DNA of 64,000 bases from Ferrovibrio sp. MS7 (GCF_038404985.1 NZ_JBBKBA010000004.1:1-64000), one strand, 5' to 3'. Counted from the first letter of the stretch, positions 7,961-16,996 are shown. The notes: generated from the sequence alone by a model not told the origin. A program made the numbers and translations.

Positions 7961-8249
7961 ATGATCACACTTGCGGCGAAAAATAGAGATTCAAAAAGAA
8001 AACGACACCCTAAAGAGGTAGCTTAAACTATGGCGCTATCGAGAGATAGACCAAGGTGAGCTTGATGCGTGGTCCCGGATGAGCATACCTCCCCCTCGTC
8101 TTCCAACTTCAGAAACAGGATTTTCGCCTTGTGTCGCTTCCTTGACGTAACTGAAACGCCCGAATAAAACCGCGGCTTCTCAAATTGGACGCCACCGTGA
8201 AGAATCGGGCGCGCCAAAACGTCGCATTGTTCTTTTTATTCAAACAGTT
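7961..8249. other. Noncoding islet segment
   Basis: No convincing gene on either strand; short frames here have no ribosome sites or family resemblance. Composition rises back to the window norm towards the tRNA-Thr gene. Confidence 0.4.
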
Positions 8250-8324
8250 GCCGGATTAGCTCAGCGGTAGAGCAGCGGTTTTGTAAACCGAAGGTCGGGG
8301 GTTCAATCCCCTCATCCGGCACCA
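8250..8324 (+). tRNA. tRNA-Thr (TGT)
   Basis: Complete cloverleaf: acceptor GCCGGAT/ATCCGGC, D-arm TAGCTCAGCGGTAGAGC, anticodon stem CGGT/ACCG with loop TTTGTAA (TGT), T-arm GGGGG TTCAATC CCCTC and encoded CCA. It stands alone and borders the AT-rich islet. Confidence 0.97.
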
Positions 8325-8345
8325 TTCCCCACGAAAAGCCGCCCC

Positions 8346-9158
8346 CTACTTGAAGGGATACGGCCCTGGGAAACGCTCCACATAGACATAGTTGCTGACC
8401 AGCCCCTGCTCCGGGCGCCAATCGTGCAGCGCAATCTTTGACGGCTCGAAGCAGAAGCCGAGCGGCGCGTTCTCGCGCAGATCAAGCTCGATCTGGTGCG
8501 CGGATGACGGCGCCAGCAGCACCGGCACACCGGCGATGCTGGCATGGATCACGCGATGCACATGGCCGCAAAGAATGCCGGCGATGCGCGGCGCGTGGCG
8601 CGTGATGAGCGCGCGGAAAGCCTCGAGGCCTTCCAGCACGCCGCAGGCATCCATTGGCGCGATGCCGGTGCGGAATGGCGGATGATGCATGAACAGCAGG
8701 GCCGGCTGCTCGGGCGTGGCTTTTGCCACTTCCGCTTCCAGCCAGGCCAGACGCGCCGCATCGAGCGCGCCCTCCGAGCGGCGCGGCACGATTGAATCGA
8801 TGCCAATCAGCCGCAGCGGCCAGTCATCCCGGGTGGTGGCATGGCAGAACGGCGCGTCCGCCTCGGCCGCCGGCAGCATATCCGGAAAGGCGCGGCGCAT
8901 GGCGGCGCGGTCGTCGTGATTGCCCGGCACCACCAGATACGGCAGGCCGAGGCCATCCAGCCCGGCCTTGAGATAAGCATATTCGCCATCCGTCGCCGTC
9001 TCGGTGAGGTCGCCGGTCACCAGCAGCAGGTCGGGGCGCGGATCAAGACTCGCCAGCCGCTCCAGGCAGCGCGAAAAAGCGGCATGGGTATCCACCCGGC
9101 CGGCCAGCAACTCAGCCCCGCGCGTCACATGCAGATCGGTGATTTGCGCTATCAGCAT
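8346..9158 (-). CDS. GpdQ/CpdA-like metallophosphodiesterase
   Basis: Class III phosphodiesterase fold with two metal ions. The 270 residues carry the motifs in order: DLH at 8-10, GDLTE near 49, GNHDD near 80, MHHPPF near 156 and GHVH near 196. The N-terminus (MLIAQITDLH, then GRVDTHAAF) resembles the glycerophosphodiesterase GpdQ more than cAMP phosphodiesterase CpdA, though both are possible. The ATG at 9158 follows AGGAGG. It diverges from a Ugp-type ABC operon, supporting a role in cleaving glycerophosphodiesters taken up by that system. Confidence 0.85.
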   Translation of the reverse strand: MLIAQITDLHVTRGAELLAGRVDTHAAFSRCLERLASLDPRPDLLLVTGDLTETATDGEYAYLKAGLDGLGLPYLVVPGNHDDRAAMRRAFPDMLPAAEADAPFCHATTRDDWPLRLIGIDSIVPRRSEGALDAARLAWLEAEVAKATPEQPALLFMHHPPFRTGIAPMDACGVLEGLEAFRALITRHAPRIAGILCGHVHRVIHASIAGVPVLLAPSSAHQIELDLRENAPLGFCFEPSKIALHDWRPEQGLVSNYVYVERFPGPYPFK

Positions 9159-9517
9159 TTTTACGCCTCCTGGTGGCATCCAAGTCCAATCGCACTGCAA
9201 CATGAGGAAATATGTGAGCTTTTAGTTTAATGCCAGATTTATTTTGTGGCATTTTGCGTAAAATTTTGGCTGAATAAGTGCCGGAAATCGACCATCTTTG
9301 CCAAAGATGAAAAATAAACGGGGGACACGAACCAACAAAAACCAACAAAACTCACAATTTTCATCAAAAGATCATCAAAGCGTAAACAATGGCACGGATC
9401 GTGCTGTTCCCCCAGCCGGCACTTCCCGACCGGCTGGCGGCAGCAAGGTCCGGCCGGGGCAACAAGAGTGGCGTACGAGAACCGGATCAACGGCTACCAA
9501 CCACGAGGAACTCAACG
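9159..9517. promoter_or_regulatory. Divergent control region with tandem repeats
   Basis: A 359-base AT-rich region without genes between the phosphodiesterase and the transporter operon. It holds a perfect tandem 10-mer, ACCAACAAAA twice at 9331-9350, followed by ATCAAAAGATCATCAAAG (9364-9381). Direct repeats of this kind are typical of DeoR-family operators, and a DeoR-family gene closes the operon. Operator function is inferred. Confidence 0.45.
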
Positions 9518-10822
9518 ATGACCAAGATGAAATCCCAGATTTCCCGGCGCCACTTCCTGCAGGGAAGTGCTGCGGCGGTTTCGGCGGCCGGCATGTTCGG
9601 CTCCAGCCCGCTTTTCGCCCAAGGCAGCGACGTGGTGAAGCTGCAATTCATGTATCCGATCGGCGTGTCGGGCGATATCAACCGCATCGTCACCGGCATG
9701 ATCAACGAGTTCAACGCCGCCCATGACAAGATCAAGGTGGAGGCGATCTACGCCGGCAGCTACGACAATACCGAGCAGAAGGTGATGACCTCGCTGGGCG
9801 TGGGCGATCCGCCGGCCACCTGGCTGCCGATCAACTCGGCGCTGCAGACCTTCCTCGGCATGGATGCGCTGGCCGATGTGACCGCGCTGGCCAAGGCCGA
9901 CGACATCTACCAGGACTTCCTGCCCGGCTTCCTCGGCATCTGCGAATCCGAAAGCAAGCTCTACGGCCTGCCCTTCCAGTGCTCCACCCCGGTGCTCTAT
10001 GTGAACAAGGCCGCCTTCGCCAAGGCCGGCATCACCAAGATCCCCGATACCTGGAACGAACTGCTCGAGACCGCCAAGGCGCTGACCATCCGCCAGGGCG
10101 CCGACGTGACCCAGTGGGGCCTCACCATCGGCGGCGGCTGGCATGACTGGATCTTCGAAAGCTATGTGCGCCAGAACGGCTTGGTGCCGTGGCAGAAGGA
10201 CAAGGTGCTGTTCGAATCGCCGGAAGCGATCGACGCCCTGGAATTCTGGGTGAAGATGGTGAAGGCGGGCGTGATGCCGGCGGCTTCCACCTGGGAAAGC
10301 TCGGCCAACGATTTCATGGCCGGCCGTACCGCGATGCTCTACCACTCCACCGGCTCGCTCACCAACCTGCGCAAGTCCTCGCCGTTCGATGTCGGCGTGG
10401 CCTTCATGCCGAAGAACAAGACCTACGGCGCCACCATCGGCGGCGGTCCGATCTTCATCGCCAAGAAGCAGCCGGACGCCCACCTGAAGGCAAGCTGGAC
10501 CTTCGCGCGCTGGATGACCAACACCAAGAACCAGACCGAATGGTGCCAGGCCACGGGCTATATCGCGGCGCGCAAGTCGTCGTGGGAAAGCGCCGAGCTG
10601 AAGAAGTTCGTGAACGAGGTGCCGGCGGCCAAGGTGGCGCTGGATCAGGCCGCCTATGCCGGCGCCTTCCTGCAGGTGCCGGGCTATCACAAGGTGCGCG
10701 AATTCCTCAAGAGCGCACTGGACCGCACGCTGGCCGGCGAGATCAACCCCACCGCCGCGCTGAAGGAAGCCAACGCCAAGTCGAACCAGGAAATCCAGCG
10801 CCTGATGCGGCGCCGGACCTAA
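9518..10822 (+). CDS. ABC transporter sugar/glycerophosphate-binding protein (CUT1)
   Basis: Periplasmic solute-binding protein of 434 residues. It has a twin-arginine-type signal (SRRHFLQGSAAAVSAAG, cleavage near LFAQG) and the family-1 extracellular binding fold starting VVKLQFMYPIG. It resembles UgpB. The ATG at 9518 follows GAGGAA. It heads an operon of two permeases, one ATPase and a DeoR regulator, and a strong hairpin right after its stop probably raises its yield relative to the permeases. Substrate is inferred as glycerol-3-phosphate diesters or a sugar. Confidence 0.87.
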   Translation: MTKMKSQISRRHFLQGSAAAVSAAGMFGSSPLFAQGSDVVKLQFMYPIGVSGDINRIVTGMINEFNAAHDKIKVEAIYAGSYDNTEQKVMTSLGVGDPPATWLPINSALQTFLGMDALADVTALAKADDIYQDFLPGFLGICESESKLYGLPFQCSTPVLYVNKAAFAKAGITKIPDTWNELLETAKALTIRQGADVTQWGLTIGGGWHDWIFESYVRQNGLVPWQKDKVLFESPEAIDALEFWVKMVKAGVMPAASTWESSANDFMAGRTAMLYHSTGSLTNLRKSSPFDVGVAFMPKNKTYGATIGGGPIFIAKKQPDAHLKASWTFARWMTNTKNQTEWCQATGYIAARKSSWESAELKKFVNEVPAAKVALDQAAYAGAFLQVPGYHKVREFLKSALDRTLAGEINPTAALKEANAKSNQEIQRLMRRRT

Positions 10823-10829
10823 CGGTCGC

Positions 10830-10863
10830 AGCCGGCCGGCGCAACCGCGCCGGCCGGCTTTTC
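10830..10863 (+). terminator. Intra-operon hairpin after the binding protein gene
   Basis: A perfect 13-bp stem (AGCCGGCCGGCGC at 10830-10842 with its complement at 10847-10859) closes a four-base loop and is followed by TTTTCC. It lies between the binding protein and the permease genes, so it likely acts as a partial terminator or mRNA stabiliser. Confidence 0.75.
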
Positions 10864-10929
10864 CGCTTCACCTGTCCCGGCAATCCTGCCCGGTAATCCT
10901 GCCTGGCAATTCCGCACGAGTTATCCTGT

Positions 10930-11826
10930 ATGCGACGTATCCTATCGGCCCCAATGCGCGAAGCGATGGTGGCAGCGGTGATGCTGCTGCCCTCCCTCGT
11001 CTTTCTAGCCGCCTTCACCTATTGGCCGATCCTGCGTTCGCTGTATTTCAGCTTCCACGACGTGATGCTCGGCTCCAGCAAGATCATCTATCTCGGCTGG
11101 GAGAATTACGAGCGCCTGTTCCAGGATGAACTATTCTGGAAATCCTTCCGCAACACCGCCTTCTACACCCTGATCACTATTCCGCTGGCACTGACCTGCG
11201 CGCTGCTGCTGGCAGTGGCGCTGGACAGCAAGATCCGCGGCATGGCGATCTACCGCTCGGCCTTCTTCTATCCGGTGATGATCCCGTCGGTCGCCGCCGG
11301 CATGGTCTGGGTGTTCCTCTACGCGCCGGGCTACGGCCCGATCAACGGCATGATGGACGCGCTCGGCCTGCCGAAGCTGGAATGGTTGTATTCCTCCGAC
11401 TGGGCGATGCCGGCGATCATCGTGATGAGCATCTGGAAATATTCCGGCTACTTCATGCTGATCCTGCTCGCCGCTTTGCAGCTTGTGCCGCGCGACCTCT
11501 ATGAAGCCGCCAAGCTGGATGGCGTGTCGGCCTGGCACCAGCTTATCCACATCACCATTCCGCTGATCTCGCCGACGATCTACTTCGTGATCATCATCGG
11601 CATCCTGCATTCCTACCAGATCTTCGATTATGTGTTCGTGATGACGCTTGGCGGACCCGCCGACGCGACCAATGTGCTGACCTTCTACATCTACCAGAAC
11701 GCCTTCCAGTATCAGGATATCGGTTTCGCCAGCACGGTGGCCAATATGCTGCTGCTGTTCATCGGCGGCCTGATTGCGGTGATCGCCTCGACCATCGGGC
11801 GCCGCGTGCATTACCTGGGGCGCTGA
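10930..11826 (+). CDS. ABC transporter permease (CUT1, UgpA/MalF type)
   Basis: 298-residue inner-membrane protein with six predicted membrane segments, the first LPSLVFLAAFTYWPILRSLYF. The EAA loop that contacts the ATPase reads YEAAKLDGVSAWHQLIHITIP. It pairs with the next gene, which starts two bases after its stop, to form the transport channel of the CUT1 operon. Confidence 0.92.
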   Translation: MRRILSAPMREAMVAAVMLLPSLVFLAAFTYWPILRSLYFSFHDVMLGSSKIIYLGWENYERLFQDELFWKSFRNTAFYTLITIPLALTCALLLAVALDSKIRGMAIYRSAFFYPVMIPSVAAGMVWVFLYAPGYGPINGMMDALGLPKLEWLYSSDWAMPAIIVMSIWKYSGYFMLILLAALQLVPRDLYEAAKLDGVSAWHQLIHITIPLISPTIYFVIIIGILHSYQIFDYVFVMTLGGPADATNVLTFYIYQNAFQYQDIGFASTVANMLLLFIGGLIAVIASTIGRRVHYLGR

Positions 11827-11828
11827 TC

Positions 11829-12650
11829 ATGACGAAAACCCTCAAGCGCAACTGGCTGCATTTCGTGCTGATCCCGCTGAGCCTGCTGTGGCTCAGCCCG
11901 CTGGCCTGGATCCTCATCACCTCGGTGAAAACCCGTATCGAGGTGTTCGACCCCAAGGCCGGCGTGCTGCCGAAATCCTTCATCTGGGACAATTACCCGG
12001 CGGCCCTGGCGGTGGCGCCGTTCGATACCTACCTGATCAACTCGGTGCTGGTCACCGGCTCGATCCTGGCAGCCCAGCTCGTCACCATCTCGCTCGCCGC
12101 CTATGCCTTCGCCCGCCTCACCTTCCCGGGCAAGAACGTGATCTTCGGCCTGTTCCTGCTGCAGATCATGTTCCCGATCTACGCCATCTTCCTCACCAAC
12201 TTCGTCACCGTGCGCGAGATGGGCCTGCTCAACAGCCTGCCGGCCATGGTGGTGCCCTTCGTCGCCAGCGGCTACGGCACCTTCATGCTGCGCCAGGCCT
12301 TCCGCCAGGTGCCGACCGAACTCGGCGATGCCGCCAAGCTGGATGGCTGCGGCCATTTCGAAACATTGTGGCATGTCTACCTGCCGCTGGTGCGCCCCAC
12401 CCTGGTCGCTTTCGGCATCATCTCCGTGGTGACGCACTGGAACGACTATATGTGGCCGTTGCTGGTCACCAACTCGGAAGCCGTGCGCACCATGCCGATC
12501 GGCCTCGGCCTGCTCGCCAAATCCGATAGCGGCGCCGACTGGACCCGCCTGATGGCGGCCACCGTGATCGTGGTGTCGCCACTGCTGCTGCTCTTCGTCA
12601 TCTTCCAGCGCCGCTTCGTCGACAGCTTCATGCATGCCGGCCTCAAGTAA
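11829..12650 (+). CDS. ABC transporter permease (CUT1, UgpE/MalG type)
   Basis: 273 residues, six predicted membrane segments. The EAA loop reads LGDAAKLDGCGHFETLWHVY, and the C-terminus RRFVDSFMHAGLK is typical of the MalG/UgpE branch. It follows the UgpA-like gene after two bases and precedes the ATPase by 14, so it is the second permease half of the same transporter. Confidence 0.92.
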   Translation: MTKTLKRNWLHFVLIPLSLLWLSPLAWILITSVKTRIEVFDPKAGVLPKSFIWDNYPAALAVAPFDTYLINSVLVTGSILAAQLVTISLAAYAFARLTFPGKNVIFGLFLLQIMFPIYAIFLTNFVTVREMGLLNSLPAMVVPFVASGYGTFMLRQAFRQVPTELGDAAKLDGCGHFETLWHVYLPLVRPTLVAFGIISVVTHWNDYMWPLLVTNSEAVRTMPIGLGLLAKSDSGADWTRLMAATVIVVSPLLLLFVIFQRRFVDSFMHAGLK

Positions 12651-12664
12651 GTAAGGACCCAATC

Positions 12665-13729
12665 ATGGCAACCGTTTCGCTCCGCCAGATCACCAAGCGC
12701 TATGGCACCCAGACTGCGGTGCAGGCGCTCGACCTCGAAATCGCCGACAAGGACTTCATGGTGCTTGTCGGCCCATCGGGCTGCGGCAAATCCACCACGC
12801 TGCGCATGGTCGCCGGCCTTGAAGACATCACCGCCGGCAACCTGCTGATCGATGGCGTCGATGTTACCGAAGTAGAACCGCAGCGCCGCGATATCGCCAT
12901 GGTGTTCCAGTCCTATGCGCTCTACCCGCATATGACCGCCTATATGAACATGGCCTTCGGCCTGATGAAGACCACCAAGCTGTCGAAGAAGGAGATCGAG
13001 GCCCGCGTGCTGGAAGCCTCGGACATCCTCAACATCCGTGAATTGCTGCAGCGCAAGCCGAAGGAAATGTCCGGCGGCCAGCGCCAGCGCGTCGCCATCG
13101 GCCGCGCCCTGGTGCGCAAGCCAAAGGTCTATCTGTTCGACGAGCCGCTTTCCAACCTGGATGCCAAGCTGCGCGGCCGCATGCGCGGCGAGTTGAAGCG
13201 CCTGCATAACGAACTCGGCATCACGGTGATCTATGTCACCCACGACCAGGTGGAGGCGATGACGCTCGGCACCCGCATCGCGGTGATGGCGGATGGCCGT
13301 ATTCAGCAGCTCGGCGAACCGATGGATGTCTACCGCCGCCCCAGCAACGTGTTCGTCGCCTCCTTTATCGGTGCGCCGGAAATGAACATGCTGCATTGCA
13401 AACTCGATGGCGGCGGGCTGTCGCATCCGGGTTTCCTCAAGCCGCTCGGCCTTGGCCAGGGCCAGAGCAGCGGCGAGGTGCTGCTCGGCGTGCGGCCGGA
13501 GGAAATCGCCGTTGCACCGCTCGATGCGGCCACCCTCACCGGCCGTGTCGAGCGCGTCGAACTGCTTGGCGCCGAGGCACTGGCGGAACTGCGTGTCGGC
13601 GTCGACCGCATGGTGGCACGCCTGCCGGTGGAAGGCGTGCCGGAAGTCGGCACCGAGGTCGGGCTTGCGATTGACACTGGCCGGGCGCGGCTTTTCAATG
13701 CCGCCTCTGGTCAGGCGATTTATACTTGA
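12665..13729 (+). CDS. ABC transporter ATPase (UgpC/MalK type)
   Basis: 354 residues. Walker A GPSGCGKSTT (about 38-47), Q-loop in VFQSYALYPH, signature MSGGQRQRVAIGRAL near 136, Walker B YLFDEPLSNLD near 156, and a switch His in YVTHDQVEAM. The C-terminal TOBE-like regulatory part contains LLGVRPEEIAV, a hallmark of MalK/UgpC ATPases. It energises the two permeases upstream. Confidence 0.93.
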   Translation: MATVSLRQITKRYGTQTAVQALDLEIADKDFMVLVGPSGCGKSTTLRMVAGLEDITAGNLLIDGVDVTEVEPQRRDIAMVFQSYALYPHMTAYMNMAFGLMKTTKLSKKEIEARVLEASDILNIRELLQRKPKEMSGGQRQRVAIGRALVRKPKVYLFDEPLSNLDAKLRGRMRGELKRLHNELGITVIYVTHDQVEAMTLGTRIAVMADGRIQQLGEPMDVYRRPSNVFVASFIGAPEMNMLHCKLDGGGLSHPGFLKPLGLGQGQSSGEVLLGVRPEEIAVAPLDAATLTGRVERVELLGAEALAELRVGVDRMVARLPVEGVPEVGTEVGLAIDTGRARLFNAASGQAIYT

Positions 13730-13754
13730 ACTCATTTCCGAACGGGGCGTGGCG

Positions 13755-14543
13755 ATGCGCGATAGTGGCACGCTGAATATCCGGCAACGCAGCATTGCCG
13801 AATGGCTGCAGAAGACCGAGTCCGCCTCGATTCAGGACCTGAGCGAACAGTTCCAGGTTTCCGACGAGACCATCCGCCGCGACCTGCGCTTCCTGGAACA
13901 GCAGGGCCTGGTGGAGAAATTCCATGGCGGCGCGCGGCTGAACGAGGAGCGCAAGGAAGCGCCGTTCCAGCGCCGTATGCGCGAGATGGCGGATGCCAAG
14001 CGCCGCATCGGCATCGCTGCGTCGCGGCTGATCCCGGATGAGTCCACGGTGTTCCTAGATAACTCCTCCACCTCCTGCTTCCTGGCCCGCGAACTGGCCA
14101 AGCGCAGCGGCCTCAGCATCATCACGCTGTCGCTGGAAGTGGCGAAGATTCTTTCCGCCGGCAGCGGCCGGCACCGCGTGATCCTGCCGGGCGGCGAATT
14201 GCGCGTCGAGGATCAGACCCTGATCGGCGCCGATGCGATCCGCTTCGTGTCGCAGTTCACGCCCAGCATCTGCGTCATCTCGGTCGCCGCCGTGACGCCC
14301 GAACATGGCTGCATGGATTTCGACCTGTTCGAAACCGAGTTCAAGCGCGTGATGATGCCGCTGTCAAAGACCGTGCTGCTGCTGGCCGATAGCAGCAAGT
14401 TCCGCAAGTCCGGCCTGGTCAAGGTCTGCGACCTCGCCGCTTTCGACATCATGGTGACCGAGGCCGAACCGCCTGGCGTGATTGCCGACCAGCTCGCCAT
14501 GGCCAATGCCAGCCTGGTGCTGGCCGGCGGCGAGCAGGATTAG
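13755..14543 (+). CDS. DeoR-family transcriptional regulator
   Basis: 262 residues. The N-terminal helix-turn-helix reads RQRSIAEWLQKTESASIQDL through VSDETIRRDLRFLEQQG, followed by the DeoR sensor domain with the DNSSTS phosphate-binding loop and GG near the C-terminus. Such proteins bind phosphorylated sugars or glycerol-3-phosphate and repress transport operons. It starts 25 bases after the ATPase stop; GTG at 13749 is an alternative start. It likely controls its own operon through the repeats at 9331-9350. Confidence 0.9.
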   Translation: MRDSGTLNIRQRSIAEWLQKTESASIQDLSEQFQVSDETIRRDLRFLEQQGLVEKFHGGARLNEERKEAPFQRRMREMADAKRRIGIAASRLIPDESTVFLDNSSTSCFLARELAKRSGLSIITLSLEVAKILSAGSGRHRVILPGGELRVEDQTLIGADAIRFVSQFTPSICVISVAAVTPEHGCMDFDLFETEFKRVMMPLSKTVLLLADSSKFRKSGLVKVCDLAAFDIMVTEAEPPGVIADQLAMANASLVLAGGEQD

Positions 14544-14622
14544 GCAGCCCCAGCCGAGCCTTCCGCCGTTTCCGACTTTCGGCCTAGGATACGCGCCCGT
14601 CTCCAATACGCGCCGTATCCCC

Positions 14623-15792
14623 ATGTTCGCTGCTTTCTCGATCTCAGCTTTTGCCGCCGGTCTGCTGGCCGGCTTCGTCGGCTTCGCCTCCTCCTTCGCC
14701 GTGATCATCCAGGGCCTTGTCGCCGTGGGCGCCAGCCCGGCCCAGGCGGCATCCGGCCTGATGGCGGTGTCCATCGCTATGGGGCTGTGCGCGGTGATCG
14801 TCAGCCTGCGCCTGAAAATGCCGGTCAGCATCGCCTGGACCACGCCGGGCGCCGCCCTGCTGGCGGCTTCTGGCGCCGCAACGGGTGGCGACTTCGCCGC
14901 CGCCACCGGCGCCTTCCTGATCTGCGGCCTGCTGATCTTCATTGCCGGCCTGTGGCAGACGCTGGGCCGCTGGGTGGCGGCGATCCCGGCGCCGCTGGCC
15001 AATGCCATGCTGGCCGGCGTGCTGCTGCCGCTCTGCCTGGCGCCGGTGAAGGCGGTGGCCGCCGATCCGCTGCTCGGGCTGCCGATCGTGGTGAGCTGGG
15101 CGCTGATGGCGCGCTGGAAACGGCTCTGGGCGGTGCCGGTAGCCGTATTGGTGGCGGTGGTGCTGATCATCGTGGCGACACCGCCGATTCAGCTCGATCC
15201 CGCCACACTGTGGCCGAACCCGCAATTCGTCATGCCCCGCTTCACGCCGGAAGCGATGATCGGTGTGGCGCTGCCGCTGTTCATCGTCACCATGGCGTCG
15301 CAGAACATCCCTGGCATCACCGTGCTGCGGGTCAATGGCTACCAGCCCGACCCCAATCCGCTGTTCCGCGCCACCGGCCTGTTCAGCATGGCGGCGGCGC
15401 CCTTCGGCGCCGTCAGCGTCAATCTCGCCGCCATCACCGCCGCGATCTGCGCCGGGCCGGAAGCCCATCCCGATCCGGCACGCCGCTACTGGGCCGCCAC
15501 GGTGGCCGGCCTGTTCTATATATTGATCGGTCTCGGCGCCGCTGCGGCCACCGCCTTCCTGATCGCGGCACCGCCGCTGCTGATCCAGGCAGTGGCCGGC
15601 CTCGCCCTGCTGGGTGCCTTCGGCAATTCGCTGATGGGCGCGGTGGCGGAGCCGCGCGATCGCGAGGCCGCCGTGATTACTTTTCTGGTGGCCGCATCGG
15701 GGGTGAGTTTCCTCGGTATCGGCGGCGCCTTCTGGGGTCTGCTCGCCGGCGGCGCGGTGATGGCCCTCACACGCTGGAGGGGCATAGGCTGA
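14623..15792 (+). CDS. BenE-family benzoate/aromatic acid transporter
   Basis: 389-residue inner-membrane protein with about 11-12 hydrophobic segments and the BenE-type start AAFSISAFAAGLLAGFVGF and segment ASQNIPGITVLRVNGYQP. The family is a benzoate/H+ symporter in Acinetobacter; the substrate here is unproven. The ATG at 14623 was chosen since further upstream the frame overlaps the DeoR gene. No aromatic degradation genes lie beside it, but paaG-like genes are 14 kb downstream. Confidence 0.85.
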   Translation: MFAAFSISAFAAGLLAGFVGFASSFAVIIQGLVAVGASPAQAASGLMAVSIAMGLCAVIVSLRLKMPVSIAWTTPGAALLAASGAATGGDFAAATGAFLICGLLIFIAGLWQTLGRWVAAIPAPLANAMLAGVLLPLCLAPVKAVAADPLLGLPIVVSWALMARWKRLWAVPVAVLVAVVLIIVATPPIQLDPATLWPNPQFVMPRFTPEAMIGVALPLFIVTMASQNIPGITVLRVNGYQPDPNPLFRATGLFSMAAAPFGAVSVNLAAITAAICAGPEAHPDPARRYWAATVAGLFYILIGLGAAAATAFLIAAPPLLIQAVAGLALLGAFGNSLMGAVAEPRDREAAVITFLVAASGVSFLGIGGAFWGLLAGGAVMALTRWRGIG

Positions 15793-15935
15793 ATCCCTCT
15801 AAGCCCTTGATAGATTGGGGACAGAATCAATCAGCTTTCGTCTAGATTGTACTGAATTGTTACCTTGGGTTGCTCCGCTCCCAAGGCTTAAAATCGTCGG
15901 CAGCGATCGCAGAAAAGCGGATCGAGGATGCCGAA

Positions 15936-16505
15936 ATGCCGTTGCCCAGTCTGAACCTCTCCAACTTCACCTTCTTGGTTGCTGACCCCAATCCGTATTT
16001 CCACAGCTTGCTCAAGGGCGTGCTGCATGCTTTCGGTGTGCGCTCGGTGGTTTCGACCAATAACGGCGGCGAAGCCTTGCAGATTACCCGCAGCCAGAGC
16101 TTCGACCTGATCTTCAGCGACTGCCTGCTGCCGGAACTGGATGGCTTCGATCTGGTGAAGCGGATCCGCGCCGATGGCATGAACCCGAACCGCTATGTGC
16201 CGGTGATCACGCTCACCAGCCACACCCAGGAACGCCATGTCGCGCATGCGCGGGATTGCGGCACCAGTTTCGTGCTGGCCAAACCGATCTCGCCGAAACA
16301 GCTTTATGACCGCCTGGCCTGGGTGGCCGATGACCAGCGGCCCTATGTGATGTCGGAGAACTATATCGGTCCCGACCGCCGCTTCAATCAGGATAGCCGT
16401 TATATGGGTCCGGAGCGCCGCCGCGCCCTTGTTGACGATTCCGATGACGGGCTTGAACTGCCGACCATACCCGGTCCGCAGCAAAACAGCCTGACCAAGG
16501 CATGA
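15936..16505 (+). CDS. Response-regulator receiver protein with GP[DE]RR repeats
   Basis: 189 residues. A receiver domain (about 10-130) has the phosphoacceptor Asp in IFSDCLLPELDGF, a conserved Thr in VITLTSHTQ and Lys in VLAKPISP. No DNA-binding output domain follows; instead two short motifs, IGPDRRF and MGPERRR, about 15 residues apart. A GAGGA ribosome site precedes the ATG at 15936. The next gene overlaps its stop by four bases, so both are co-translated and probably work as a signalling pair. Confidence 0.85.
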   Translation: MPLPSLNLSNFTFLVADPNPYFHSLLKGVLHAFGVRSVVSTNNGGEALQITRSQSFDLIFSDCLLPELDGFDLVKRIRADGMNPNRYVPVITLTSHTQERHVAHARDCGTSFVLAKPISPKQLYDRLAWVADDQRPYVMSENYIGPDRRFNQDSRYMGPERRRALVDDSDDGLELPTIPGPQQNSLTKA

Positions 16506-16996
16506 ACGAGCCTCACACCCCCGCCCTCCTGCTTACAGTCACCTCGCGTTTTGCCCGTCTTGCCAAACGCGAAGGCGGCAAGAGTGCGGCTGAGGCCTTG
16601 CAAGCAGCGGAAAGCTTCATCGAAAGCCAGCAGGAGAAGTATTTCGGCTGGGTCACCGCCGATCTCGAACGGCTCAACAAGCTGCTCACCCTGCTGGATG
16701 CCGATCCGGCCAGCGACAAGGCAAGCGAAGCGGCTTACCGCAAGGCGGTACATATCCGCGATCTCGGCAGCAGTTTCGGCCATGCCATCATCACCGAAGT
16801 GGCGGACAGCCTCTGTGAGCTGCTGTACCGCTTCCGCATGAACCGTATCTACAATCATGAAGCCGTGGCCGCGCATCGCGCCGCGCTGAAGCTGGTCTGC
16901 ACCCTGCAATTCAGCACCATGCCGGCAGAGGCCGGCCTCACCCTGCAGGACGGCCTGCGCAAAGTGGTGGCGAGATATCCCAAGGTGGAAGACTGA
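16502..16996 (+). CDS. Helical protein coupled to the receiver protein, function unknown
   Basis: 164 residues, predicted mostly alpha-helical, with no signal peptide or membrane segment. Notable stretches are VHIRDLGSSFGHAIITEVAD and HEAVAAHRAALKLV. It overlaps the receiver gene by ATGA. The helical character and context suggest a phosphotransfer or signalling partner, but no canonical HPt motif (HxxKG) is visible, so I do not assign a function. Confidence 0.75.
   Translation: MNEPHTPALLLTVTSRFARLAKREGGKSAAEALQAAESFIESQQEKYFGWVTADLERLNKLLTLLDADPASDKASEAAYRKAVHIRDLGSSFGHAIITEVADSLCELLYRFRMNRIYNHEAVAAHRAALKLVCTLQFSTMPAEAGLTLQDGLRKVVARYPKVED

Noticed and set aside
9512-10690. Long reverse-strand frame of 392 residues
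   Set aside because: It lies opposite the solute-binding protein gene and has His/Gly-rich shadow composition typical of GC-rich antisense frames.
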